Below, piece after piece: positions 1 through 5,987 of a stretch of DNA of 14,459 nt. Made by a program: the position numbers and the translations under genes. The notes under the pieces are model-generated. The model did no database searches. It saw only the letters and a program-made list of their open reading frames with translations, and was not told the DNA's origin. How positions within the stretch are numbered: the stretch's first letter is position 1; each line of letters begins with the position of its first letter. The stretch covers positions 1-14,459 of the forward strand of contig CABVCF010000048.1 of NCBI GenBank assembly GCA_902496775.1. The letters run 5' to 3'. The DNA is from an uncultured Collinsella sp. Lineage in GTDB: Bacteria > Actinomycetota > Coriobacteriia > Coriobacteriales > Coriobacteriaceae.

Positions 1-150
1 GCGGCAAGGAGATATATTGCCAGACCGGAGGGGCCCCGTGGGCGGGAATCTGGGCGTACACATTTCCTACACATCTTCTGATCCGACTAACGTTTGCCAG
101 CCGTTACCTACCGCTCGCCGAGCATCTCTTTATATAAGGCAGCCTCATGG
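1..150. other. Left-edge intergenic stretch, possibly holding the start of a further minus-strand gene
   Basis: No gene can be called securely here. On the minus strand a frame is open from a stop near base 110 to the window edge. It contains a GTG at 61-59, preceded closely by TAGGAA, that would begin V-Y-A-Q-I-P-A-H-G-A. About 20 codons are visible, too few to recognise a family. A TATATAAAG stretch near 131-138 could be a -10 region reading left, but I see no good -35. Plus-strand frames are also open for 26 to 49 codons with no convincing start. GGGGCCCC at 31-38 is a short perfect palindrome. Confidence 0.2.
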
Positions 151-1551
151 TTAAAGCGGATACGTCCCCCTAGCTAAAGCACAGCCAGCATCGAGCAACT
201 CATCACGTTCTTCCACCGAGAACCCCTCGGCGTAGACGCGCACCACCGGTTCGGTCCCGCTAGGACGGACCAGCAGCCACGTGTCATCCTCGAATGACAG
301 ACGCAAGCCGTCCATATGACTAACGTTTTGCGGCACCTTGCCACAAATCGACTTGGGGTTTACGCCCGGCAGCAGGGTTCGTAACGTTTCGGCATCTTCG
401 GCCTCAAGGCGCAAATCGCGTCGACCGTAACTCGTCTTACCAAAACTGTCCTCGAGTTGGTCGACCAGAACGCCCAAAGGCGCGTCCGTCTTTGCCATAA
501 GCTCACACAGAATCAGACAGGCGAGGATTCCATCACGCTCGGGCATATGCGCGGCGATGCCGATACCACCGGCTTCTTCGCCGCCCATGAGGACGCCGCC
601 CTTCTTCATCTCCGCCGCTATATATTTGAAACCGACTGGTTTGACGGTCACGCGGCAGCCAAGCGCCTCGGCAATGCGACGCACGAGCGTCGAGCATGAA
701 AGATTGACGACGACGCGCCCCTCCAAATTGCGAAATTGAACCAAGTCGCCCAAAACGAGCGCCATGATCTGATGCGGATGTATATATCTGCCGCGCTCGT
801 CAACCGCGCCGATACGGTCGGCGTCGCCGTCGGTCACCAGGCCAGCGCAAGCTCCGTCCTCGATAACCGTGCGCTCGCAAGTGTCCACCCAAGGCTCAAC
901 GGGGTCGGGGCAGATATCTTCTTGATCAGACACCTGCCCGGCGTGAATCTCGTGCACCTCAACGCCAAGCTCGCGCAGCAAGTCGGCTAGATAGCCCTGG
1001 GCTGCGCCGCCCATGGGATCGACAACCACGCGCAAGTGCGCGGCGCGGATGGCTTCGGCATCGACAAACGATGCCACCGCCTGCATATAGTCAGGAATGA
1101 TATCCGCGGTGCGATATTGCCCCTCGATCCCCATTGGCTCGGGAGCCATAGTCTCTTCGAGCTCTTCGATGACATCCTGGTTGGCGGTCGAGCCGTCACC
1201 CATGCGAATCTTGAGGCACAGATAACCCTGCGGATGATGGGACCCCGTCACCATGAGCGCGCCGCACGCCTCACCGTCATAAGCCGCCGCCCACGTAAGG
1301 GCAGGGGTCGGGACAGGCCGCGAAGCGAGCACGGCGTCTAGCCCGTGCGCTGCTAGCGCGCCCGCCGCAAGCTCAGCGAACTCGCGCGCCAGGGGCCGGG
1401 TGTCGAACCCTATATATACCGTTTTGCCCGGATTGGTCTTTTGCCACAACTCGCCGACGGCATCGGCGATACGGGCAACGTTATCGGCAGTGAAGTCCTC
1501 ATCGACGCGAGCGCGCCAACCGTCAGTTCCAAAATGAATTATCGCGCACAC
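151..1551 (-). CDS. Phosphohexomutase (phosphoglucomutase/phosphomannomutase family)
   Basis: Likely interconverts hexose 6-phosphate and hexose 1-phosphate in the cytoplasm, feeding sugar nucleotides for glycogen or envelope polymers. All four family signatures are visible in a 466-residue protein: N-terminal IHFGTDGWRA (residues 5-14), the active-site serine loop TGSHHP (102-107, Ser104), the metal loop DGDADR (241-246) and the sugar loop GGEEAGG (323-329), plus the phosphate-binding RPSGTEP near the C terminus (429-435). Length is typical. I chose the GTG at 1551 because GAGGTG lies 7 bases upstream and the family N-terminal motif follows at once; an upstream start at 1635 would add 28 residues unlike the family. 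The serine loop is usually TASHNP, so Ala to Gly and Asn to His are changes. Substrate (glucose, mannose or glucosamine) cannot be settled from sequence alone. It is separated from the upstream methyltransferase by a terminator, so it is probably transcribed on its own. Confidence 0.9.
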   Translation of the reverse strand: MCAIIHFGTDGWRARVDEDFTADNVARIADAVGELWQKTNPGKTVYIGFDTRPLAREFAELAAGALAAHGLDAVLASRPVPTPALTWAAAYDGEACGALMVTGSHHPQGYLCLKIRMGDGSTANQDVIEELEETMAPEPMGIEGQYRTADIIPDYMQAVASFVDAEAIRAAHLRVVVDPMGGAAQGYLADLLRELGVEVHEIHAGQVSDQEDICPDPVEPWVDTCERTVIEDGACAGLVTDGDADRIGAVDERGRYIHPHQIMALVLGDLVQFRNLEGRVVVNLSCSTLVRRIAEALGCRVTVKPVGFKYIAAEMKKGGVLMGGEEAGGIGIAAHMPERDGILACLILCELMAKTDAPLGVLVDQLEDSFGKTSYGRRDLRLEAEDAETLRTLLPGVNPKSICGKVPQNVSHMDGLRLSFEDDTWLLVRPSGTEPVVRVYAEGFSVEERDELLDAGCALARGTYPL

Positions 1552-1591
1552 GCGCAGACACCTCACAGTGTTTGGATCATGGTACGCATGG

Positions 1592-1618
1592 GGTATACCC
1601 GCAACATGCACTCGGCAA
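1592..1618 (-). promoter_or_regulatory. Candidate promoter for the phosphohexomutase gene
   Basis: Reading leftward, TTGCCG (1618-1613) and TATACC (1597-1592) are spaced by 15 bases, which is short, and lie about 40 bases before the GTG start. The -10 sits inside the 10-base perfect palindrome GGGTATACCC (1591-1600). The region lies downstream of the terminator of the preceding gene, so a promoter is expected here. The match to consensus is only moderate. Confidence 0.3.
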
Positions 1619-1675
1619 CCTGCCGGCACCAGCATTCACCATTTGGGCAAATGCTGCCGAGGACATGCAAACAAT

Positions 1676-1704
1676 AAAAAAACCGCCCCGTATGGAGCGG
1701 TTTT
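1676..1704 (-). terminator. Intrinsic terminator of the regulator-methyltransferase unit
   Basis: An 11-pair stem with one mismatch (arms 1679-1689 and 1694-1704, loop GTAT) is followed on the minus strand by seven T residues. It starts 6 bases after the methyltransferase stop. The plus-strand reading also ends in TTTT, so it could act weakly in the other direction. Confidence 0.85.
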
Positions 1705-1709
1705 GCCCT

Positions 1710-2603
1710 TTATATATCGAGCGCCTCGGCCATCGCGGCCGTAGTGATTGCCGTGGTTCCACAGCAACTGCCCACCATTGCGGCACCGGCATGTCTCCAT
1801 TCGATGCATGCGCGCGCGAAAGCTTCGGGATTCTCGTGCCATACGGGGCCATCCTGAGTCTGGACCGGGTCGCCCACGTTGGGACGCACCGTGACGGGAG
1901 TAGTCGCCGATGCAACCATCCTGGGCACCGCCGCGTTCGCGGCCGCAAGCGAACAGCAATTAACACCAACCGAGTTTGCGCCGTGTTTTTCGGCGTACAA
2001 AACGGCTGCCTCGATGTTGAGGCCATCGCCCAACAGGTCGCCTTTATCGTCAACGACAAAACTCACCAGAACAGGCATGCCATCGGCGGCATCTCGGGCG
2101 CCGGCAAGCATGGGCTGCAAATTACGGATAGACGTCACCGTCTCGATCAGCAGACCGTCAACACCAGCATTGAGCAAGGCGTGCGCCTGTTCGCGCGCAA
2201 TGCCTCGGATTTCACGATACTCGGCAGAGTCCTCGGCAAACCACTCAATACCGATCGGGCCCATCGAGCCCAGCAGCAGCTGAGGGTGCGCCTGGCGGGC
2301 ATCGTCGACAGCCCCGCGATTGACCTCCGCCACGGACGGCGCAATCTGGTCGTGCTTGAGGGCATAGCTCGATGCCTGAAAGGTGTTGGTAATGAGCACC
2401 TGCGCGCCGGCGGCGACATACAAGCGATGGATACGAGAAACGGTCTGCGGCTCTGCCAGATTCCAAAACGCCGGTGGAATGTCGGCGGCATCGTACTCAC
2501 TCAACAGAACACTGCCCATGGGACCCTGCGCCAACAAGGTCTCGCTCGACAAGCGGCGCGTAAGTTCCTCGGCACCAAAGCGGTTGTAATAACTCGTATC
2601 CAT
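1710..2603 (-). CDS. mmuM: Homocysteine S-methyltransferase (Zn-dependent, MmuM/BHMT/MetH-N type)
   Basis: Predicted to transfer a methyl group to homocysteine to give methionine, probably from S-methylmethionine or another methylated donor. The 297-residue protein is a single domain of family-typical length. It shows the MetH/BHMT-like N-terminal segments GPMGS (27-31) and NLAEPQTV (48-55), the ITNTFQAS segment (71-78), GSMGP (112-116), and the three-cysteine zinc site: GVNC (Cys216, with a second Cys at 217) and GSCCGT (Cys280, Cys281). The start ATG is 10 bases after the stop of the DtxR-type regulator, with only a weak GCGGGA as ribosome binding site, so translation may be coupled. A hairpin terminator follows at once. 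Standalone enzymes of this size lack the folate and cobalamin domains of MetH, which favours S-methylmethionine as donor, but the donor is an inference. The symbol is by family resemblance. Confidence 0.85.
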   Translation of the reverse strand: MDTSYYNRFGAEELTRRLSSETLLAQGPMGSVLLSEYDAADIPPAFWNLAEPQTVSRIHRLYVAAGAQVLITNTFQASSYALKHDQIAPSVAEVNRGAVDDARQAHPQLLLGSMGPIGIEWFAEDSAEYREIRGIAREQAHALLNAGVDGLLIETVTSIRNLQPMLAGARDAADGMPVLVSFVVDDKGDLLGDGLNIEAAVLYAEKHGANSVGVNCCSLAAANAAVPRMVASATTPVTVRPNVGDPVQTQDGPVWHENPEAFARACIEWRHAGAAMVGSCCGTTAITTAAMAEALDI

Positions 2604-2613
2604 ATATATCCCG

Positions 2614-3036
2614 CTATTCCTCGACGCTGATTCCCTGCTTTTCGAGATAGGCGAGCCAGCGGTTCATCGTGTCCTCGGAAAGCGCATGCTCCATCATGCA
2701 GGCCTCGGAATCGGCTCGCTCAAATTCGACACCGAGCTCCTGAACCAAAAACGTGCGGATGAGGCGATGACGGTACCAGATAGCCGTACCAACCTCGCGG
2801 CCGCGATCGGTCAGGACTACCTTGCCGTAGTGCGATTGCTCGACAAGTTCGGATGCCTTGAGCGCCGAAACCGCTTTATTGACCGATGCCTTGGAGACGC
2901 CAAGACGCTGCGCGATGTCGACCGATCGCACGCCGTTGGTTTCCCCCTCTTCGCTTTCAATGCGAACCATGCACTCCAAGTAGTCTTCGTTCGCCACCGT
3001 CAGATGTAGTTCGCGCGAGCTATTTGTCGTATCCAT
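2614..3036 (-). CDS. DtxR/MntR-family metal-dependent transcriptional regulator
   Basis: A short (140-residue) member of the DtxR/MntR family, which represses metal-transport or redox genes when bound to Mn(II) or Fe(II). An N-terminal winged helix-turn-helix (about 14-80) includes the SVDIAQRLGVSKASVNKAV recognition region. The dimerisation and metal-binding domain covers about 81-135. No C-terminal SH3-like domain is present, as in MntR. Likely metal ligands by comparison with remembered MntR and DtxR: Asp18, Glu21, His90, then Cys113-x-x-Glu116-His117. The Asp/Glu pair is MntR-like, while the Cys-x-x-Glu-His group is DtxR/IdeR-like. I chose the ATG at 3036, preceded by GGGACGGAAG, because an ATG at 3057 would leave almost no leader after the predicted -10. 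It is first gene of a unit with the methyltransferase and divergent from pepT. A perfect dyad in its own promoter suggests autoregulation. Metal specificity is not decidable here. Confidence 0.9.
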   Translation of the reverse strand: MDTTNSSRELHLTVANEDYLECMVRIESEEGETNGVRSVDIAQRLGVSKASVNKAVSALKASELVEQSHYGKVVLTDRGREVGTAIWYRHRLIRTFLVQELGVEFERADSEACMMEHALSEDTMNRWLAYLEKQGISVEE

Positions 3037-3067
3037 GATCTTCCGTCCCTTCTGCATTCAATGGCTG

Positions 3068-3096
3068 ATTCTACCCCATCCAAGCGTCGTGGTATG
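3068..3096 (-). promoter_or_regulatory. Candidate promoter of the DtxR-type regulator unit
   Basis: The minus-strand -10 TAGAAT (3073-3068) matches consensus at five of six positions. Seventeen bases upstream the -35 position (CATACC, 3096-3091) is poor and lies inside the left arm of the 3091-3108 dyad. A weak -35 covered by an operator is compatible with repressor control. Confidence 0.5.
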
Positions 3097-3118
3097 CCGT
3101 GGCATACCGTGCTAGAGT
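3090..3118 (+). promoter_or_regulatory. Candidate extended -10 promoter of pepT
   Basis: TGCTAGAGT (3110-3118) is an extended -10 element on the plus strand, about 40 bases before the pepT ATG. The -35 position (TGGTAT, 3090-3095) is weak. The dyad at 3091-3108 fills the spacer, so a bound repressor would block it. Confidence 0.45.
3091..3108. promoter_or_regulatory. Perfect 8-2-8 inverted repeat, candidate operator of the DtxR-type regulator
   Basis: GGTATGCC-GT-GGCATACC is perfectly symmetric over 16 paired positions. It lies between the divergent regulator and pepT genes and overlaps the spacer or -35 region of both predicted promoters. DtxR/MntR-family operators are usually dyads of 18-20 bases, so the size fits. 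Binding by the neighbouring regulator is an inference from position; the bases do not closely match the classic DtxR or B. subtilis MntR boxes as I remember them. Confidence 0.6.
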
Positions 3119-3156
3119 TCTTGTTGCACACGACGACCAAGATTGGAGCGGTCTTT

Positions 3157-4404
3157 ATGGAAAACACCACCACGAGCCCCGATGTCCTCGAACGCTTTTT
3201 GCGCTACGTCCAGATCAACACGCAGTCCGAGGATGCAAACTGCGACCAGGTACCCTCGAGCGCCGTTCAGTTTGACCTTGCCAACGTGCTGGCTGAAGAG
3301 CTGCGCGAGCTTGGTGCGGAAGATGCCCACGTGACCGAGCACGCCTATGTCTGCGCGCATATCCCCGCAAGTGCGGGCGCTGAGGACAAGCCCGCCCTGG
3401 GCCTGATCGCCCATCTCGACACCACCGAAGTTGCACCGGGCGCCGGCGTGAAGCCGCACATCGTGCACTACGAAGGCGGCGACCTGGTCTGCGGCACGGT
3501 TGACGGTAAACCCGTTGCCATGAGTACCGCCAAGCTTCCCGCCCTGAATGACCTCGCGGGTGAGGACCTGGTCTGCAGCGACGGCACCACGCTGCTGGGC
3601 GCAGACGACAAGGCAGGCGTCGCCGAGATCATGTCGCTTGTCGCGCGTATCGCTCAGGACCCTTCTCTGCCCCATCCCGCACTCGGCATTTGCTTCTGCC
3701 CTGACGAGGAGATCGGCCACGGAGCCGAGCTGTTGGATATCGATACCTTTGGCTGCAAGTACGCCTACACGGTCGACGGCGGCCCCATCGGCGAACTGGA
3801 GTGGGAGTGCTTTAACGCCGCCGAGGCGACCGTCCGCTTTGAGGGCCAGTCCATCCACCCGGGCGACGCTAAGGGCCGTATGGTCAACGCAGGCAATCTG
3901 TTCTGCGACTTCAACGCGTTGCTCCCCTACGTGCAGCGACCGGAGTATACGGAAGGCTACGAGGGCTTTTATCACCTTGAGGGTGTATCTGCGACCGTCG
4001 ATCACGCCACAGCGCGCTATATCGTCCGCGACCATGACGCCGCCAAGTTCCAGCAGAAACTCGACCTTATTGATGCCGCCGCCTCGATGCTCAACCAGCG
4101 TCTAGGTGAGGAGCGCGTGACGGTCGAGATTAAGCAGCAGTATCGAAATATGGCCGAGATCGTTCGTGACTATCCCGAGCTTATTGATGTTGCCAAGGAA
4201 GCCTATCTTGCCTGCGGCGTTGAGCCCCAAGTGCTGCCGATTCGTGGCGGCACCGACGGCGCCCAGCTGTCGTTCCGCGGTCTGCCCTGCCCCAACCTTT
4301 CCACCGGCGGCTATTGCTACCACGGCGTCAACGAGTTCGTCCCGGTCAGTTCGCTCGTCAAGATGACCGACGTGCTCCAGGAGCTCGTCGCCCGCTTTGC
4401 ATAA
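3157..4404 (+). CDS. pepT: Peptidase T (tripeptide aminopeptidase, M20 family)
   Basis: A cytoplasmic zinc metallopeptidase that removes the N-terminal residue of tripeptides, the last steps of peptide use. The 415-residue length is typical. Motifs for the two-metal centre are in order: HLDTTE (His86, Asp88), LLGADDKAG (bridging Asp at 150), CPDEEIGHG (catalytic and metal Glu184/Glu185), YTVDGG (Asp207) and the C-terminal YCYHGVNEF (His389). The lid/dimerisation insert occupies about 210-330, including QSIHPGDAKGRMVNA. The ATG at 3157 is preferred: GGAG lies 8 bases upstream and the family N terminus follows; an in-frame ATG at 3061 lies upstream of the predicted promoter. It is divergent from the DtxR-type regulator and shares the intergenic dyad, so metal-responsive control is plausible. 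A strong terminator follows. Confidence 0.95.
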   Translation: MENTTTSPDVLERFLRYVQINTQSEDANCDQVPSSAVQFDLANVLAEELRELGAEDAHVTEHAYVCAHIPASAGAEDKPALGLIAHLDTTEVAPGAGVKPHIVHYEGGDLVCGTVDGKPVAMSTAKLPALNDLAGEDLVCSDGTTLLGADDKAGVAEIMSLVARIAQDPSLPHPALGICFCPDEEIGHGAELLDIDTFGCKYAYTVDGGPIGELEWECFNAAEATVRFEGQSIHPGDAKGRMVNAGNLFCDFNALLPYVQRPEYTEGYEGFYHLEGVSATVDHATARYIVRDHDAAKFQQKLDLIDAAASMLNQRLGEERVTVEIKQQYRNMAEIVRDYPELIDVAKEAYLACGVEPQVLPIRGGTDGAQLSFRGLPCPNLSTGGYCYHGVNEFVPVSSLVKMTDVLQELVARFA

Positions 4405-4430
4405 GCCTGGCTGCACAAGTCCAAAAGACG

Positions 4431-4469
4431 AATCGCCCCGTCCTCAAGCAAGAACGGGGCGATTTTTTT
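4431..4469 (+). terminator. Intrinsic terminator of pepT
   Basis: An 11-pair perfect GC-rich stem, AATCGCCCCGT (4431-4441) with ACGGGGCGATT (4454-4464), encloses a 12-base loop. Seven T residues follow at 4463-4469. It lies 26 bases after the pepT stop. Confidence 0.93.
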
Positions 4470-4484
4470 GCTGCAATGAGAACA

Positions 4485-4502
4485 GGTTGACGCACGTCAG
4501 CC
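4485..4502. repeat. Short imperfect palindrome downstream of pepT
   Basis: GGTTGACG-CA-CGTCAGCC has eight paired positions, one of them a T/G pair, around a 2-base centre. It is too tight for an RNA hairpin without opening the central pairs and is more like a DNA dyad. No function can be assigned. Confidence 0.35.
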
Positions 4503-4514
4503 TCTTAACGCAAG

Positions 4515-4575
4515 GAGTGTCCCAAACTGCCGGCACAAAAGGAACGTCCCCAAGTGCCAAGTGTTCCGGCAACGC
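4515..4575. repeat. REP-like extragenic hairpin block
   Basis: This stretch has TGCCGG (4528-4533) pairing with CCGGCA (4566-4571). Inside it, GGCAC (4532-4536) can pair with GTGCC (4554-4558), and GGAAC (4541-4545) with GTTCC (4563-4567), as alternative stems. Related strings recur: GTGTCCCAAACTGCC, CGTCCCCAAGTGCC and AGTGTTCCGGCA. It lies between convergent genes and has no coding character, as expected of REP-type repeats. Copies elsewhere in the genome cannot be checked here. Confidence 0.4.
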
Positions 4576-4592
4576 CGATGTTTTGGCGCGGA

Positions 4593-4703
4593 CAGCGAAA
4601 ACCCGCCAGAGCGAGCAAGGTGCCTTGAAACAAGGCGGCATTGATCTTTTGATCATGCCGCCGAAGTTGAAAGGCAGATTGCCGCTCTGGCGGGTTTGCA
4701 GCG
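4593..4703. repeat. MITE-like element with 15-base terminal inverted repeats
   Basis: AAACCCGCCAGAGCG (4599-4613) is perfectly repeated in inverse at 4683-4697. The direct repeat CAGCG flanks the pair at 4593-4597 and 4699-4703, one base outside each arm. Between the arms lie a strong inner hairpin (GGCGGCA at 4634-4640 and TGCCGCC at 4656-4662, extended by TGATC/GATCA around TTTT with one bulged T), the small dyad CAAGG/CCTTG (4616-4627) and GGCA-GAT-TGCC (4673-4683). As RNA it would fold into a branched cloverleaf. Inverted ends plus a flanking direct repeat resemble a miniature transposable element. On the minus strand the outer stem ends in TTTTC, so it may also stop transcription from the LCP gene. 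It is not coding. Confidence 0.45.
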
Positions 4704-4710
4704 TCAAGCG

Positions 4711-4738
4711 GTTATGCGGTTTGGTAAAACCGCGTAAC
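4711..4738 (-). terminator. Hairpin immediately downstream of the LCP gene
   Basis: GCGGTTT-GGTA-AAACCGC (4716-4733) is a perfect 7-pair stem, extended by GTTA/TAAC across one non-Watson-Crick pair to 4711-4738. It starts 1 base after the LCP stop codon at 4740. No T run follows on the minus strand, so it is not a classical terminator by itself. It may protect the 3' end or act together with the larger hairpin to its left. Confidence 0.4.
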
Positions 4739-4739
4739 T

Positions 4740-5975
4740 CTAATAGTTGGCCTCGTAGCCGTTGCCGTCGCCGGTGGGCTCTTCGTAGTAGTCCGAATCG
4801 CTCGAATCGCCTGAGTCATCGGAATCGTCAGAGCTGACCGATGAAGTTGCGGTACCGTTTGCGTAGTCGTCAGACGTGTTGTTGTTCAGGTCGCCGATCG
4901 TAGAACTGGAACCGTCGGAAAGACCCATGGTGTTGGGACCCTTGGGATCCTTGCCGGCATCGACGCGCTCCATCATTTCCTTGAGCTCGTCCTCGTAGAC
5001 AAAGACGTAGCTCACACCGTCGATCATGGTGCTGTCGTCGGCGTACGAGGGCAGGTTGGCCGAGTAGATACCGTCGACATCCATACCGCGCATGGCGTTG
5101 ACCGTAGCCACGATATCCTGAACGCTCATATCGGTTACGAGCATATCGGACAGCGAATTAACCAGGCCAAAGATCTTCGTGGCATCGAAGTTATTGAGAA
5201 TCTGGTTGGCAAGGGCGCCAAGCACCTGACGCTGGTGGCGCATGCGCGTGTAATCGCCGTCGGCATAGGTGTAGCGGCAGCGGGCATAGGTAAGGGCGGT
5301 GGCACCGTCCATATGCTGCTGGCCAGCGGTAATCTTAATATCCAGGTGCTCGGGGTCGTCAACATCATCGGTTGCGTTAATGTCGATACCGCCAACCGAA
5401 TCAATCAGCGCCTGCATACCGTCGAAGCTGACCTCGGCATAGTGGGAAATCTGAACACCGCACAGCTCGTTGACCGCCTCGACCATGGCCTCGGCGCCGC
5501 CAACGGTATGGCAGGCGTTGATCTTCATGGTCTCGCCCTTGTACTCGACCTTGGTGTCGCGCGGAACGGAAATGAGCGTCGCCTGCTTTTGCGTGGGGTC
5601 GATGCGTGCCAGGATAATCGAGTCGGCACGATACGTATCCTCGCCCGGACGGCCGTCGGTGCCAAGAAGCAGCACGTAGAACGGATCCTTTGCCTCATCG
5701 GTGTCAACCAGAACCCGACGCAGATTGTCGGTAATGACATTAGAATCGCCGAGCTTGCCCATAATGGTGGCAAACCACAGGCCGGCAGCGGTAGTGGCAC
5801 TCAGCAGCACGCCAAGCACGACAATGAGCGCGACGTGACGAATCGTGTGGCTACGACGACGTTGACGAGCGCGCTCGGAATAGCGAGCCACGTTATCGCG
5901 ACTGTAGATCTTGGCCTGCGCACCAGTTGAGGGTCTTCGGGCGGTGGTATCCGCGAGGGGCTTTTTATTAAACAT
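4740..5975 (-). CDS. LytR-CpsA-Psr (LCP) family cell-wall ligase
   Basis: LCP proteins attach undecaprenyl-linked glycopolymers (teichoic acid-like or capsular) to peptidoglycan outside the membrane. The 411-residue protein has a basic cytoplasmic N terminus with an RRRR run (about 38-41), one membrane span (about 46-73, signal anchor) and an outer LCP domain (about 98-260). Expected motifs are LLLGTDGR (103-109 area), RADSII, SVPRDT (137-141 area) and the arginine-rich DYTRMRHQRQ (241-250 area). Residues from about 355 form a low-complexity Ser/Asp/Asn tail, rich in SDDS-type runs and ending GNGYEANY. The start is the ATG at 5975 with AGGT a few bases upstream; an in-frame TTG two codons earlier is less likely. 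It lies 12 bases after murA, so both are probably in one transcript. Its exact polymer substrate is unknown. Confidence 0.9.
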   Translation of the reverse strand: MFNKKPLADTTARRPSTGAQAKIYSRDNVARYSERARQRRRSHTIRHVALIVVLGVLLSATTAAGLWFATIMGKLGDSNVITDNLRRVLVDTDEAKDPFYVLLLGTDGRPGEDTYRADSIILARIDPTQKQATLISVPRDTKVEYKGETMKINACHTVGGAEAMVEAVNELCGVQISHYAEVSFDGMQALIDSVGGIDINATDDVDDPEHLDIKITAGQQHMDGATALTYARCRYTYADGDYTRMRHQRQVLGALANQILNNFDATKIFGLVNSLSDMLVTDMSVQDIVATVNAMRGMDVDGIYSANLPSYADDSTMIDGVSYVFVYEDELKEMMERVDAGKDPKGPNTMGLSDGSSSTIGDLNNNTSDDYANGTATSSVSSDDSDDSGDSSDSDYYEEPTGDGNGYEANY

Positions 5976-5987
5976 AGGCAACCTGTA

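Noticed and set aside
1..150. A structured RNA gene or riboswitch at the left edge
   Set aside because: I compared it by eye with tRNA, tmRNA, SRP and RNase P hallmarks and found no convincing match.
151..1635. Upstream start at 1635 for the phosphohexomutase
   Set aside because: The extra 28 residues do not resemble the family, cover the likely promoter, and lack a clear ribosome binding site, unlike the GTG at 1551.
1572..2630. Plus-strand open frame opposite the methyltransferase
   Set aside because: Antisense to a gene with an intact zinc site, and it crosses the terminator at 1676-1704.
3112..4035. Minus-strand open frame opposite pepT
   Set aside because: pepT has every catalytic residue; the antisense product has no motif and a shadow composition.
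4397..4837. Open frames on both strands in the pepT/LCP gap (also 4444-4707 on the minus strand)
   Set aside because: They run through the pepT terminator and perfect inverted repeats and show no protein-like composition; structured non-coding DNA explains them better.
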